From Streptomyces sp. sk2.1 (lineage in GTDB: Bacteria; Actinomycetota; Actinomycetes; Streptomycetales; Streptomycetaceae), in the NCBI RefSeq assembly GCF_008120935.1, contig NZ_RDBO01000077.1, positions 1,316,672-1,352,686 on the forward strand: a stretch of 36,015 nt of DNA, in the 5' to 3' direction. A model generated the notes under the pieces. That model searched no databases, had not been told where the DNA came from, and saw nothing but the letters and a program-made list of their open reading frames with translations. A program made the translations under genes and the position numbers. Shown piece after piece: positions 1 through 8,992 of the stretch. Positions within the stretch are counted from its first letter, which is position 1, and each line of letters begins with the position of its first letter.

Positions 1-15
1 CGGCCCGGTCGCCAC

Positions 16-1026
16 CTATGCCTTCTTCGCCCGCCCGGCCGCGGCGGGGGCGGCTGCCGCCCAGTGGCACGCCACCTGGGCCCGGCCACCGCCCGCGAGC
101 ACCGGCAGGTCCTCCGAGCGGCAGGCGTCCGCGACGCCCGCCCGCTCCGCCTCGCCCGACGCCAGCACCTGGCAGCGGGCGTGGAAGCGGCACCCGGACG
201 GCACCTTGGACGGGTCCGGCGGCTCACCGGTCAGGACCACCGGCTCGCCCCCGGCCTCCGGCAGCACCGACAGCAGCGCCCGGGTGTACGGATGGCGCGG
301 GGCCGTGAGGATCTGCTCCACCTCACCGGTCTCCACGATCCGCCCGAGGTACATCACCGCGACCCGGTCCGCGATGTTCCACGCCAGACCCAGGTCGTGC
401 GTGACCACCAGCGCGGACAGGCCCAGCTCGTCCCGCAGCCGCAGCATCAGCGCCAGGATCTCGCCGCGCACCGAGGCGTCCAACGAGGCCACCGGCTCGT
501 CGGCCACGATCAGCTCGGGCTCCAGGACCAGCGCGCCCGCGATCACGACGCGCTGGCGCTGCCCGCCGGACAGCTCGTGCGGGTAGCGCAGGAAGAATCG
601 TTCCGGCGGACGGAGCCCCGCCCGCGACAACGCCTCGGACACCGCCGCCCGCTCGTCCCCCGCGTACCCGTGGATGCGCAGGCCCTCGGCGACGGCGTCG
701 TACACCGTGTGCCGGGGGTTGAGCGAGCCGCTGGGGTCCTGGAGCACCAGCTGGACCCGCTTGCGGTACGTCTTCAGCGCCCGGCTCCCGTAGTCCAGCG
801 GCCTGCCGCCGAAGGTGACCTGTCCGGACGTCGGCGGGACCAGGCCCAGCAGCGAACGCGCCAGCGTCGTCTTGCCGCAGCCCGACTCGCCGACCAGCGC
901 CACGATCTCACCGGGCCGGATGTCCAGGTCCACGCCGTCCACGGCCCGCGCCGGGGCGGCCCCGCGCCGGCCGGGGAAGGTGACCTTCAGCCCCTGGGCG
1001 CTCAGCAGGGGAGGGGTGGTGCTCAT
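16..1026 (-). CDS. Peptide ABC transporter ATP-binding protein (second ATPase, DppF/OppF type)
   Basis: This 336-residue cytoplasmic ATPase should power a peptide-family ABC importer. The sequence shows Walker A GESGCGKT (residues 46-53), the ABC signature LSGGQ (152-156), Walker B ending in Asp177-Glu178 and the switch His210. A Cys-containing C-terminal segment (FHARC, then DAC) is typical of the extension found in oligopeptide, dipeptide and nickel importer ATPases. The ATG start at 1026 overlaps the stop of the upstream ATPase gene (ATGA), so translation is probably coupled. Its TAG stop lies 16 bases from the window edge. Family and role are clear; the transported substrate (dipeptide, oligopeptide or other) cannot be decided from sequence. 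Confidence 0.95.
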   Translation of the reverse strand: MSTTPPLLSAQGLKVTFPGRRGAAPARAVDGVDLDIRPGEIVALVGESGCGKTTLARSLLGLVPPTSGQVTFGGRPLDYGSRALKTYRKRVQLVLQDPSGSLNPRHTVYDAVAEGLRIHGYAGDERAAVSEALSRAGLRPPERFFLRYPHELSGGQRQRVVIAGALVLEPELIVADEPVASLDASVRGEILALMLRLRDELGLSALVVTHDLGLAWNIADRVAVMYLGRIVETGEVEQILTAPRHPYTRALLSVLPEAGGEPVVLTGEPPDPSKVPSGCRFHARCQVLASGEAERAGVADACRSEDLPVLAGGGRAQVACHWAAAAPAAAGRAKKA

Positions 1027-2045
1027 GGGGTGCTCCTCGCTTCCTCGGCGTCCGGCAGGGCCGCGGCGGCTCCCGGTTCCACCAGCACACAGGCGGCCCG
1101 CCGCTCCGGTCCCGCGACCCGCAGCTCCTGGTCCTCGGTCGCGCAGGAGTCCAGGGCCACCGGACAGCGCGGGTGGAAGGTGCAGCCGCCGGGCAGCGCC
1201 GCCGGGTCCGGCGGGTCGCCGGGCAGCCCGCGGGGCGCGAACCGGGAGGCCGGGTCGCCGATGCGCGGAAAGGCGCCGGACAGGGCCTTGCCGTACGGGT
1301 GGTGCGCGTTCTCGTAGACCTCGGACGCCGGGCCCTCCTCCACGACCCGGCCCGCGTACATCACCGCGAGCCGGTCGCAGGTGTCCGAGAGCACCGCGAG
1401 GTCGTGGCTGATCATGACGAGGCCGAGGTCCTGCTCGGACACCAGCTGCTCGATCAGCCGCAGGATCTGGGCCTGGATCATCACGTCGAGCGCCGTGGTC
1501 GGCTCGTCCGCGACGATCAGTCCCGGATCGCAGGCCAGCGCCATCGCGATCATCACGCGCTGGCGCTGCCCGCCGGACAGCTCGTGCGGATAGGCGGCGG
1601 CGCGGGCGGCCGGCAGGCCCACCTGCTCCAGCAGCTCGCCGACCTTCTTCGCAGCCCCGGCCCGGGTCGCCTTCCGGTGCAGCAGGATCGGTTCGGCAAT
1701 CTGGTCGCCGATGCGGTGCACCGCGTTGAGCGAGTGCATCGCGCCCTGGAAGACGATCGACGCCCCCGCCCAGCGCACCGCCCGGACCTGGCCCCACTTC
1801 ATGGCGAGGACGTCCTCGCCGTTCAGCAGGATCTCGCCGGTGACCTTCGTGCCCGCGGGCAGCAGCCGCAGCAGCGCGAGGGCCAGCGTCGACTTCCCGC
1901 AGCCCGACTCGCCGGCGATGCCGAGCTTCTGCCCGGCGTCGACGGTGAGGTTCACGCCGCGCACGGCCCGCGCCCCGCCGGCGTACGTCACCGTGAGGTC
2001 CCGTACGTCGAGGAGCGGCGGCCGGTGGATGTTCGTGGTGCTCAA
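1023..2045 (-). CDS. Peptide ABC transporter ATP-binding protein (first ATPase, DppD/OppD type)
   Basis: This 340-residue ATPase partners the downstream one as the asymmetric nucleotide-binding pair of the importer. It carries Walker A GESGCGKS (45-52), signature LSGGQ (156-160), Walker B Asp180-Glu181 and a C-terminal oligopeptide-type segment with the FHPRC motif. I chose a TTG start at 2045 because it overlaps the permease stop (TTGA) and places the conserved ABC N-terminus correctly. The same frame stays open far upstream, but there it only shadows the permease. No defect is visible. The peptide-importer assignment is firm, the exact substrate is not. Confidence 0.93.
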   Translation of the reverse strand: MSTTNIHRPPLLDVRDLTVTYAGGARAVRGVNLTVDAGQKLGIAGESGCGKSTLALALLRLLPAGTKVTGEILLNGEDVLAMKWGQVRAVRWAGASIVFQGAMHSLNAVHRIGDQIAEPILLHRKATRAGAAKKVGELLEQVGLPAARAAAYPHELSGGQRQRVMIAMALACDPGLIVADEPTTALDVMIQAQILRLIEQLVSEQDLGLVMISHDLAVLSDTCDRLAVMYAGRVVEEGPASEVYENAHHPYGKALSGAFPRIGDPASRFAPRGLPGDPPDPAALPGGCTFHPRCPVALDSCATEDQELRVAGPERRAACVLVEPGAAAALPDAEEARSTP

Positions 2046-2983
2046 CGGGCCACCCCCAGCTTGGGATTGAGGACGGACTCGATCGCGCGCCCGCAGAGTG
2101 TGAACGCCAGCGCCACCACGGCGATGGCGATGCCGGGCGGTGCCAGGTACCACCAGTGGCCCGCGCTCACCGCACCCGCCTCGCGGGCGTCCTGGAGCAT
2201 GCCGCCCCAGGAGGTGGTGGTCGGGTCGCTGAGGCCGAGGAACGCCAGCGTGGCCTCGGTGAGGATCGCGCTGGAGATCACCAGCGTCGTCTGGGCGAGC
2301 ACCAGCGGCATCACGTTCGGCAGCACGTGCCGGACCATGATGTGCCGGTGGCCGCCGCCCAGCGCGCGGGCCCGCTCGATGTACGGGCGGGACTCCACCG
2401 CGAGGGTCTGGGCCCGGACCAGCCGGGCCGTGGTCGGCCAGGTCGTGACCCCGATCGCGATGATGACCGTCCACATCGAACGGTCCATCACCGTGGCGAG
2501 CGCGATCGCGAGGACCAGGGTCGGCATCACCAGGAACCAGTCGGTGACACGCATCAGGATCGTCGAGTACCAGCCGTGGAAGTGTCCCGCGACGATGCCG
2601 ACGACCGTGCCGATGGCGACGCACAGGAACGCCGCGAGCAGGCCGACCGTCAGCGAGACCCGGGTGCCCCACACCAGCAGCGCCAGCACGCTGCGGCCGA
2701 ACTGGTCGGTGCCGAGCGGGAATTCGCCGCTGGGGGACTCCAGCGCCCCGCCGGGGGCGTCCGTGACGGACTGCGAGTCCGCACCGACGAGCTGTGGCGC
2801 GAACACGGCGACCAGCGCGATCAGGACGAGGGCGGCCAGCCCCCACAGACCGCCCCGGTGGCTGCGGTACTCCCGCCAGAAGCGGGCGGCGGACCGGCGC
2901 TTGCGGGCCCGTGCCAGGGCGCGCGGGTCCGGGGCTGCCCCGGCCTCCGCGGGCGTGGGCGTGGGCATGGATTCGGTCGTCAT
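2042..2983 (-). CDS. Peptide ABC transporter permease (DppC/OppC type)
   Basis: This 313-residue inner-membrane permease has a charged cytoplasmic N-terminus, a first membrane helix at about residues 45-65 (GLAALVLIALVAVF) and about five more helices. The EAA-type loop that docks the ATPase is visible as ERARALGGGHRHIMVRHVLPN, followed by the conserved EATLAFLGLSDP and WGGML motifs of the OppC/DppC family. Its ATG overlaps the stop of the other permease gene (ATGA), and its stop overlaps the TTG start of the first ATPase gene. The order permease, permease, ATPase, ATPase is the usual one for this importer family. Confidence 0.94.
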   Translation of the reverse strand: MTTESMPTPTPAEAGAAPDPRALARARKRRSAARFWREYRSHRGGLWGLAALVLIALVAVFAPQLVGADSQSVTDAPGGALESPSGEFPLGTDQFGRSVLALLVWGTRVSLTVGLLAAFLCVAIGTVVGIVAGHFHGWYSTILMRVTDWFLVMPTLVLAIALATVMDRSMWTVIIAIGVTTWPTTARLVRAQTLAVESRPYIERARALGGGHRHIMVRHVLPNVMPLVLAQTTLVISSAILTEATLAFLGLSDPTTTSWGGMLQDAREAGAVSAGHWWYLAPPGIAIAVVALAFTLCGRAIESVLNPKLGVAR

Positions 2984-4059
2984 CGGCCCACCCGGGGATC
3001 GAGCAGCGGATAGAGCACGTCGGCAAGGGTGTTCGCCAGGATCACCGCGGTGGCGAAGACGAAGAACAGCCCCTGCACGAGCGGGAGGTCGGGCACGCTG
3101 AGTGCCTCGTAGAACAGCCCGCCCAGACCCGGCCAGGAGAACACCGTCTCGACCAGGATCTGCCCGGCGACCACGTGCCCGAGGTTCACGAACATCAGGG
3201 TGAAGGTCGGCAGCATCGCGTTGGGAACGGCGTGCTTGCGGCGCACGACGTCGTCCCGCAGCCCCTTCGCGCGGGCCGTCGTCAGATAGTCGCTGCCCAT
3301 CTCGTCGAGCAGCGAGGAACGCATCACCAGGAGCGTCTGCGCGTACCCGACGGACACCAGCGTGACCACCGGCAGGACCAGGTGGTGCGCCACGTCGAGG
3401 ACGTGGGCGAAGCCGGTCTCGCCGGTGCCGGAGTCCAGGCCGCCGGTCGGGAACAGGCCGGGGATCGGACCGATGCCCACCGCGAAGACGATGATCAGGA
3501 GCAGGCCCAGCCAGAACGCCGGCACCGAGTAGAGCGTGAGCGCGAACGCGGTGTTGAAGCGGTCGCTGAGGGAGCCGTTGCGCCAGGCGGTACGGGTGCC
3601 GAGCCAGATGCCGAGCGCGGTGTACAGGACGTACGACGTGCCGGTGAGGAGCAGGGTCGCCGGGAGCGCCTCGGTGATCTTGTCGATGACCGGCGCGTGG
3701 AACTGGAACGACAGCCCGAAGTCACCGGTGAGCGCGTCGCCCACGTAGGACGTGAACTGCTGCCACATCGGCTGGTCGAGCCCGAACTGGCGGCGCAGCG
3801 ACTGGAGTTGTTCGGCGGACACGGGTCGGCCGCCGGTCATCTGCTTGACCGGGTCGCTGGGGATGAGCCGGAAGAGGAAGAAGCTGGTGACCAGGACCGC
3901 GAACAGGGAGACCGCGGCGCCCGCGATCTTGGCCGCGACGTACTGGAGGTATGCCTTGGTGTTGCGCGCCCGTGGACCGCGGTCGGCCGACGGACCGGCG
4001 GGGGCCGGTCCGTCGGTGTCCGCGTTCTGCACGAGCGCCGGAGTGCTGTCAGCTGTCAT
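2980..4059 (-). CDS. Peptide ABC transporter permease (DppB/OppB type)
   Basis: This 359-residue integral membrane protein is the second channel subunit. After a hydrophilic N-terminal tail of about 38 residues comes a hydrophobic helix (VSLFAVLVTSFFLFRLIP), then the family motif RRQFGLDQP, and the EAA loop TTARAKGLRDDVVRRKHAVPN near residue 260. The segment VETVFSWPGLG is characteristic of DppB/OppB. A long periplasmic loop follows the first helix. It is separated from the binding-protein gene by about 90 bases holding a strong hairpin, so it is probably expressed at a lower level than the binding protein. Its stop overlaps the next permease start. Confidence 0.94.
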   Translation of the reverse strand: MTADSTPALVQNADTDGPAPAGPSADRGPRARNTKAYLQYVAAKIAGAAVSLFAVLVTSFFLFRLIPSDPVKQMTGGRPVSAEQLQSLRRQFGLDQPMWQQFTSYVGDALTGDFGLSFQFHAPVIDKITEALPATLLLTGTSYVLYTALGIWLGTRTAWRNGSLSDRFNTAFALTLYSVPAFWLGLLLIIVFAVGIGPIPGLFPTGGLDSGTGETGFAHVLDVAHHLVLPVVTLVSVGYAQTLLVMRSSLLDEMGSDYLTTARAKGLRDDVVRRKHAVPNAMLPTFTLMFVNLGHVVAGQILVETVFSWPGLGGLFYEALSVPDLPLVQGLFFVFATAVILANTLADVLYPLLDPRVGR

Positions 4060-4090
4060 GGGGAACTCTCGTTACTCGTGCCGCAATGAG

Positions 4091-4133
4091 GAGGGGCCGA
4101 CCGGTGGAGCGAGTGTTCCCCGGCCGGCCCCTC
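4091..4133 (-). terminator. Intercistronic hairpin between binding protein and permease genes
   Basis: Arms 4091-4104 and 4120-4133 pair over 14 bases with one mismatch and a 15-base loop. It lies after the binding-protein stop and before the permease start. A partial terminator or RNA-stabilising stem here would let the binding protein exceed the membrane subunits, as is common in importer operons. No T-run follows, which is usual in GC-rich actinobacteria. The attenuating role is inference. Confidence 0.6.
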
Positions 4134-4150
4134 TTCACCCGTTCAGGTGA

Positions 4151-6022
4151 TTACTCGCGGTCGTCCGCCGTGTTGCGGCGGCGCATCGCGACGAACAGCC
4201 CGCCACCGGCGAGCACCACGACCACCGCGATGATGCCGATGACGACGCCGGTCGAGCCCGAACCGCCGGAACCGTCCGAGCCCTCGCCGTCCGCCGGAAC
4301 GGCCGACCACCAGCTCCAGTAACCGTCCTGGCCGTAGATGTTGCCCGCGGACTTCGGCATCGTCGTGATCGACTTGATCTGGTCGGTGCGGTATGCCTCG
4401 ACCGCGTTCGGGTACGCGATGACGTTCATGTACCCGGAGTCGTACAGCCATGACTGCATCTGGTTGACGAGGTCCGTGCGCTTGGCCGGGTCGTACTCGG
4501 CGAGCTGCTTCTTGTACAGCTCGTCGTACTTCTCGTCGCAGATGAAGTTGTCCGTGGAGGCGCTGTCCTTGGCCTTGGCGGGCAGCGCGGCGCAGGTGTG
4601 GATGCCGAGGACGAAGTCCGGGTCCGGGTTGACGGACCAGCCGTCGAAGGCGAGGTCGTACTCGCCCGCGTACCAGGGCACGGAGACGTTGTCGAGGCAG
4701 TCGACCTTCAGGCCGATGCCGAGCTTGCCCCACCACTCCTTGAGGTACTTGCCGATCGCCTTGTCGTTCGGGTCCGTGGCGTGGCAGAGGATGCGCAGGT
4801 CGAGCGGCTTGCCGTCCTTGTCGACCCGCTGGTCGCCCTTGAGCGGGTAGCCCGCCTCGTCGAGCAGCTTCGCCGCCCTGGCGGGGTCGTACGCGAGGCT
4901 CTGCTCGGCGGTCGGCTTCCACTGGTACGCCGTGAAGCGCGGCGGGATGTAGCCCTGGCCCTCGACGGCGTGGCCCTGGAAGACCTTGTCGATGATGGTC
5001 TTGCGGTCGACGGACAGGAAGAGGGCCTGGCGCACCTTCTGGTCGAGAAGGGCCTTGTTGCCGTTGCCGAACTTCTTGCCGTCCTTGGTCTGCGCGCCCG
5101 GGTTGGTGGCCAGCGCGAAGAAGCGGCGCCCCGGACCCTCGTTGACCTTGATGTTCTTGTCGCCCTTGAGGGAGTTGGCCTGGGCGGGCGTCAGCGCGGG
5201 GGAGCCGGCGACGAAGGAGACCTCGCCCTTGCGCAGCGCGGCGACCGCGGTGTCCTGGTCCTTGTACGTCTTGAAGACCAGCTCGTCGAACTTCGGCTTG
5301 CCGCGCCAGAAGTCCTTGTTGGCCTTGAGCTTCACGTACTGGTCGACCTTGTAGTCGGTCACGACGAACGGCCCGTTGCCGACGATCGGGAACGTCTTGT
5401 CGTTGTTGAACTTGGAGAAGTCGCCGACCTTCTCCCAGACGTGCTTCGGGACGATCGGCACGTCGAGCGCGGCCATGGTGGCCTGCGGCTCCTTGAGTTC
5501 GATGACCAGCTGCGTCGGGCTGGGCGCCGTCACCTTCTTGAAGTTCGCGACGAAGTTGCCGTTGGCCTGCGCGGCGGCCTCGTCGGTCATCATCTTGTTG
5601 AACGTCCAGGCCGCGTCCTCGGCGGTGGCCTGCTGCCCGTCCGACCACTTGGAGTCGGAGCGGATGGTGTACGTCCAGGTCAACTTGTCCGCGGACGGCT
5701 CCCACTTGGTGGCGAGACCGGGGATCGCGTGGTTGTCCTCGGGGTCGTAGTTGGTGAGGAAGTCGTACATGAGCCGGCTGATGCTGGTGCTCATGAGCCG
5801 CTGAGCGAGGAACGGGCTCAGCGAGTCGACGCTCTGCGCGACGGCGACGGTCAGCGTCGACTTTCCGCTGTCGGCGGCCTGTGCCTGCTGCGGCGCGGCC
5901 CCGAGGGGCACACCGGGTACGACGGAAGCGGCGGTCAGGGCCAGGGCGGCGGCACCGGAGGCCAGGAGGACGCGCAGGCGCGCGCGTGGCTGGACAGGGA
6001 ACGGTGGAACTCTTTCGACCAT
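4151..6022 (-). CDS. Peptide ABC transporter substrate-binding protein, C-terminally membrane anchored
   Basis: This 623-residue extracellular solute-binding protein belongs to the family 5 (oligopeptide/dipeptide/nickel) group. The body shows the family pattern: SVDSLSPF near residue 65, DFLTNYDPEDN, KWEPSADKLTWTYTIR and VVTDYK. The ATG at 6022 was chosen because it begins a basic Sec signal peptide (ARLRVLLASGAAALALT) ending near the AQAA at about 47-50. The frame is open to 6115, but the extra 31 residues do not look like part of the protein. No lipobox Cys is present. Instead the C-terminus has a Gly/Ser linker, a hydrophobic helix at about 592-612 and an Arg-rich tail, so the protein is probably held by a single C-terminal membrane anchor. 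It is the first gene of the importer operon. Confidence 0.92.
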   Translation of the reverse strand: MVERVPPFPVQPRARLRVLLASGAAALALTAASVVPGVPLGAAPQQAQAADSGKSTLTVAVAQSVDSLSPFLAQRLMSTSISRLMYDFLTNYDPEDNHAIPGLATKWEPSADKLTWTYTIRSDSKWSDGQQATAEDAAWTFNKMMTDEAAAQANGNFVANFKKVTAPSPTQLVIELKEPQATMAALDVPIVPKHVWEKVGDFSKFNNDKTFPIVGNGPFVVTDYKVDQYVKLKANKDFWRGKPKFDELVFKTYKDQDTAVAALRKGEVSFVAGSPALTPAQANSLKGDKNIKVNEGPGRRFFALATNPGAQTKDGKKFGNGNKALLDQKVRQALFLSVDRKTIIDKVFQGHAVEGQGYIPPRFTAYQWKPTAEQSLAYDPARAAKLLDEAGYPLKGDQRVDKDGKPLDLRILCHATDPNDKAIGKYLKEWWGKLGIGLKVDCLDNVSVPWYAGEYDLAFDGWSVNPDPDFVLGIHTCAALPAKAKDSASTDNFICDEKYDELYKKQLAEYDPAKRTDLVNQMQSWLYDSGYMNVIAYPNAVEAYRTDQIKSITTMPKSAGNIYGQDGYWSWWSAVPADGEGSDGSGGSGSTGVVIGIIAVVVVLAGGGLFVAMRRRNTADDRE

Positions 6023-6096
6023 GGTCGGGGACCTCGCGTCATGACTCGCACGGAGAAGGCGGGTTGATCTGTGGTTCGCCAGCTGGTGAAGCGAAG

Positions 6097-6125
6097 GTTT
6101 ATCAGCGGTGGTCAAGCCCCGTCAA
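6097..6125 (-). promoter_or_regulatory. Candidate promoter of the ABC importer operon
   Basis: On the minus strand a TTGACG box (6125-6120) is followed after about 15-17 bases by an A/T-rich TGATAAAC stretch, about 75 bases ahead of the binding-protein ATG. This is compatible with a vegetative sigma-factor promoter, but the exact -10 register is ambiguous. Confidence 0.4.
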
Positions 6126-6164
6126 CGGTCATCGAAACGGCGTGTGGTCTGCGGGAATGTCCAA

Positions 6165-6196
6165 AGGGCCCGCACCGTGGAGACGGTGCGGGCCCT
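6165..6196 (-). terminator. Terminator of the EspI-like gene
   Basis: A perfect 14-bp stem (6165-6178 with 6183-6196) and a 4-base loop lie 24 bases after the stop of the ATPase gene. On the minus strand the stem is followed by TTTGG. It separates the type VII locus from the importer operon, which is read in the same direction. Confidence 0.8.
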
Positions 6197-6219
6197 CATT
6201 GGTTCAGACCTCTGAAGCC

Positions 6220-8992
6220 TTACTGCTGAGGCGCTGACGGTGGCTGCTGCTGCCATCCGCCGGGCGACGCGGGACCGGGCTGCGCGCCCTGGCCGGGCTG
6301 CTGCTGATGGGGCATCGGAGGAAGCCCGGCCGGGTTCGCCGGGGGCTGGGCCTGCGGGGGCGGCGACTGCTGCCAGCCGTTCTGCTGCACTCCGGGACCG
6401 GCGTGCGGCGGGTACGGCTGCGGGGGCTGCTGGCCACCGTACGGCTGCTGCTGGTACGGCTGTTGCGGGGCGTACTGCTGGCCGGGCATCGGCGGGGCGT
6501 ACTGCGGGGGCGGCGCGGAGCCGTCCGAGGTCCACAGACCCTGCTGCTGCTGGGCGCGCGCGAAGTCCTCGGCGACCAGTGCGGAGAGGTTGAAGTACGC
6601 CTCGCGGGTCTTGGGCCGCATCATGTCGAGGTCGACCTCGGCGCCCGCCGCCAGGTGCTCGTCGAACGGCACGACGACCACACCGCGGCAGCGCGTCTCG
6701 AAGTGCTGCACGATGTCGTCGACCTTGATCATCTTGCCGGTCTCGCGGACCCCGGAGATGACCGTGAGGGAGCGCTGCACCAGCTCCGCGTAGCCGTGCG
6801 CCGAGAGCCAGTCCAGGGTGGTGGAGGCGCTGGACGCACCGTCGACCGACGGCGTCGAGATGATGATCAACTGGTCGGCGAGGTCCAGCACACCGCGCAT
6901 CGCGCTGTAGAGCAGGCCGGTGCCCGAGTCGGTGAGGATGATCGGGTACTGCTTGCCCAGCACGTCGATGGCGCGCCGGTAGTCCTCGTCGTTGAACGTC
7001 GTGGAGACCGCCGGGTCCACGTCGTTGGCGATGATCTCCAGTCCGGAGGGCGCCTGCGAGGTGAAGCGGCGGATATCCATGTACGAGTTGAGGTACGGGA
7101 TCGCCTGGACCAGGTCGCGGATGGTGGCCCCGGTCTCCCGGCGCACCCGGCGCCCGAGCGTGCCCGCGTCCGGGTTGGCGTCGATGGCGAGGATCTTGTC
7201 CTGCCGCTCGGTGGCCAGGGTCGCGCCGAGGGCGGTGGTCGTCGTGGTCTTGCCGACGCCGCCCTTGAGGCTGATGACCGCGATCCGGTAGCAGGACAGC
7301 ACCGGCGTACGGATCAGGTCGAGCCTGCGCTGCCGCTCGGCCTCCTCCTTCTTGCCGCCCAGTTTGAAGCGGGACACCCCGGACGGGTTGCGGCTGCTCT
7401 TCGCCTTCTGCTTGCCCCGGACGAGCCGGTCGGAGGAGAGCTCCACGGCCGCCGTGTATCCGAGCGGGGCACCGGGCACGGAGCGCTCGCGCTGGTCGTG
7501 GGTGACCGGGCTCGGCCAGGCGCCCCCGGTGCGCGGGTCGACGGGCTGGCCCTGCTGGTCCTGGGGCTGCGGGCCGCCGTACGGCTGCTGTTCCGGCTGC
7601 TGCGGGGCGGGCGGCTGCTGGCCGGCGGCCTGCGCGGGCAGGGGCGGCGCGCCCTGAGGTGTCTGAGGCGGCTGAGGTGTCTGAGGCGGCTGGGGCACCT
7701 GAGGTGGAAGGGGCGTGCCCTGCTGCGCGGGCCACTGAGGCGCCTGCCCCTGGGACTGCTGGGGCGCCTGGGGGGTCTGCGGTGCCGACGCCGGTGCCTG
7801 CGACGCCTGCGGGAATCCGTAGCCACCTTGCGGCGGTGTCTGCTGCGGGAATCCGTAACCACCCTGCTGCGGCGTCTGCTGCGCGGGGGGAGGAGCCTGC
7901 TGCGGGAATCCGTAACCGCCCTGCGGGGGCTGCGGCGTCCCGGCCCCGGGGAACCCGTAACCGCCGACCGCCTGCCCGTCCGGAGCCGGAGAGGGGGCCG
8001 GAGCGGGTGCCGGTGCCGGAGCGGGTGCGGGAGTGGGCGCCGGGGCGGGGGCAGCGGGGCCACTGCTGGGCGGGCTGCGGCGCTGCGGGCTGGAAGGCGG
8101 GCGGCAGCGGCGGCAGGGCGCCCTGCGGCGGCGGCGCCGGTGCCCAGGGCTGCGGCGCGACGGGCGGCGGGGTGTCCTGCGGCACGGCGGCGGGCGGTGC
8201 GTCCTGGGGCACCACGTCCGAGGGCGCGGAACCCGCCGCTGCACCGGCGTTCTCCGGTGTGCCCTGTGCCGGAGCGCCCAGAGCGCCCAGAGCGCCCGGA
8301 GTGCCGGCGGACGCCGCGGCATCGGACGCGGGGCCGGTCGGGGCAGTGCCGTCGGGCGTGCCCGCGGCGGCCTCCGACGTCGGGGCGGAAACGGGGGCGG
8401 GGGCCTCGTCCGTACCCGTACGGCCGTCACCGGCGCCGGTCCCGGCGGACCCCGCGCCCGGGAATCCGGCACCGGAGCCGTATCCCGGACCGCCCGTCTC
8501 CCCGGCCCGGTCCGCGCTCATGATGCCTGCCCCGAAGCTCCCCTCGATCTCCGCGATCTGCTGCTTCAGCGCGGCCGGCGAGAACCCCGCGGAGTCGTCC
8601 TCCACATCCCCGTTCCCGACCCCGAACGGGGCCGACGTGCCGACGGGGGCCACCGCCTCCGGCGCGGGGGAGGGTACGGGGTCGCCACCCGCGGCCGGGG
8701 CGTCCGCCGAGGCCCGGACCGGGGCCGGGGCGGGCGGTGCCGGAACCCAGTCGGAATCGGCCCCGTTCCCGGTCGGCGGCGCGGGCACGGGCAGCGGTGC
8801 GCCGGTGGGCGGCGGCGGGGCCAGGTGCGTTCCGGCACCGCCCGACGAGTCCCCCGGCGAGTTCTGCGTGTACCAGGCGGGCGGGGTGTAGTCGATGGTG
8901 AACTCACCCGTCATCTCGACGGGCTCCGCGTCGGACGACTCGTCGACGGGCTTGTTCCAGCCCCCGCGCATCTCGTCCCGATCGCCGTTCAC
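6220..8992 (-). CDS. EspI-like MinD/ParA-family ATPase of the type VII locus, apparent frameshift near 8057
   Basis: The C-terminal half is a MinD/ParA-type ATPase with the deviant Walker A KGGVGKTT (encoded at about 7249-7266), a DANPDAGTLG switch and an ILTDSGTG motif. It is followed by a Gln/Pro-rich tail. The N-terminal half, from a GTG at 8992 with AGGAGG four bases ahead, is a Pro/Ala-rich disordered region beginning MNGDRDEMRGGW. Together this is the architecture of mycobacterial EspI, a cytoplasmic ATPase of ESX-1. The two halves lie in different frames. The first frame turns into Arg-rich noise after position ~8057, and the ATPase frame is noise upstream of it. Dropping one C from the C4 run (G-run 8056-8059 on the plus strand) joins them into about 923 residues. 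Whether the indel is real or a sequencing error cannot be told. The only ATG in the ATPase frame far upstream (8472) lies in the noisy part. Confidence 0.8.
7640..7980 (-). repeat. Low-complexity Pro/Gln/Gly repeats ahead of the ATPase domain
   Basis: The coding sequence here contains four copies of GGYGFP at 12-19-residue intervals, each followed by Gln/Pro, and then several PQTPQPPQ units (7655-7700). DNA-level repeats of about 18 bases are visible, for example in the alternating TGAGGTGTC and TGAGGCGGC stretch. Such repeats are prone to slippage, and the protein segment is expected to be disordered. Confidence 0.75.

Noticed and set aside
6220..8992. Programmed ribosomal frameshift joining the two halves of the EspI-like gene
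   Set aside because: No typical slippery heptamer or following structure was recognised. A simple homopolymer indel explains the data better.
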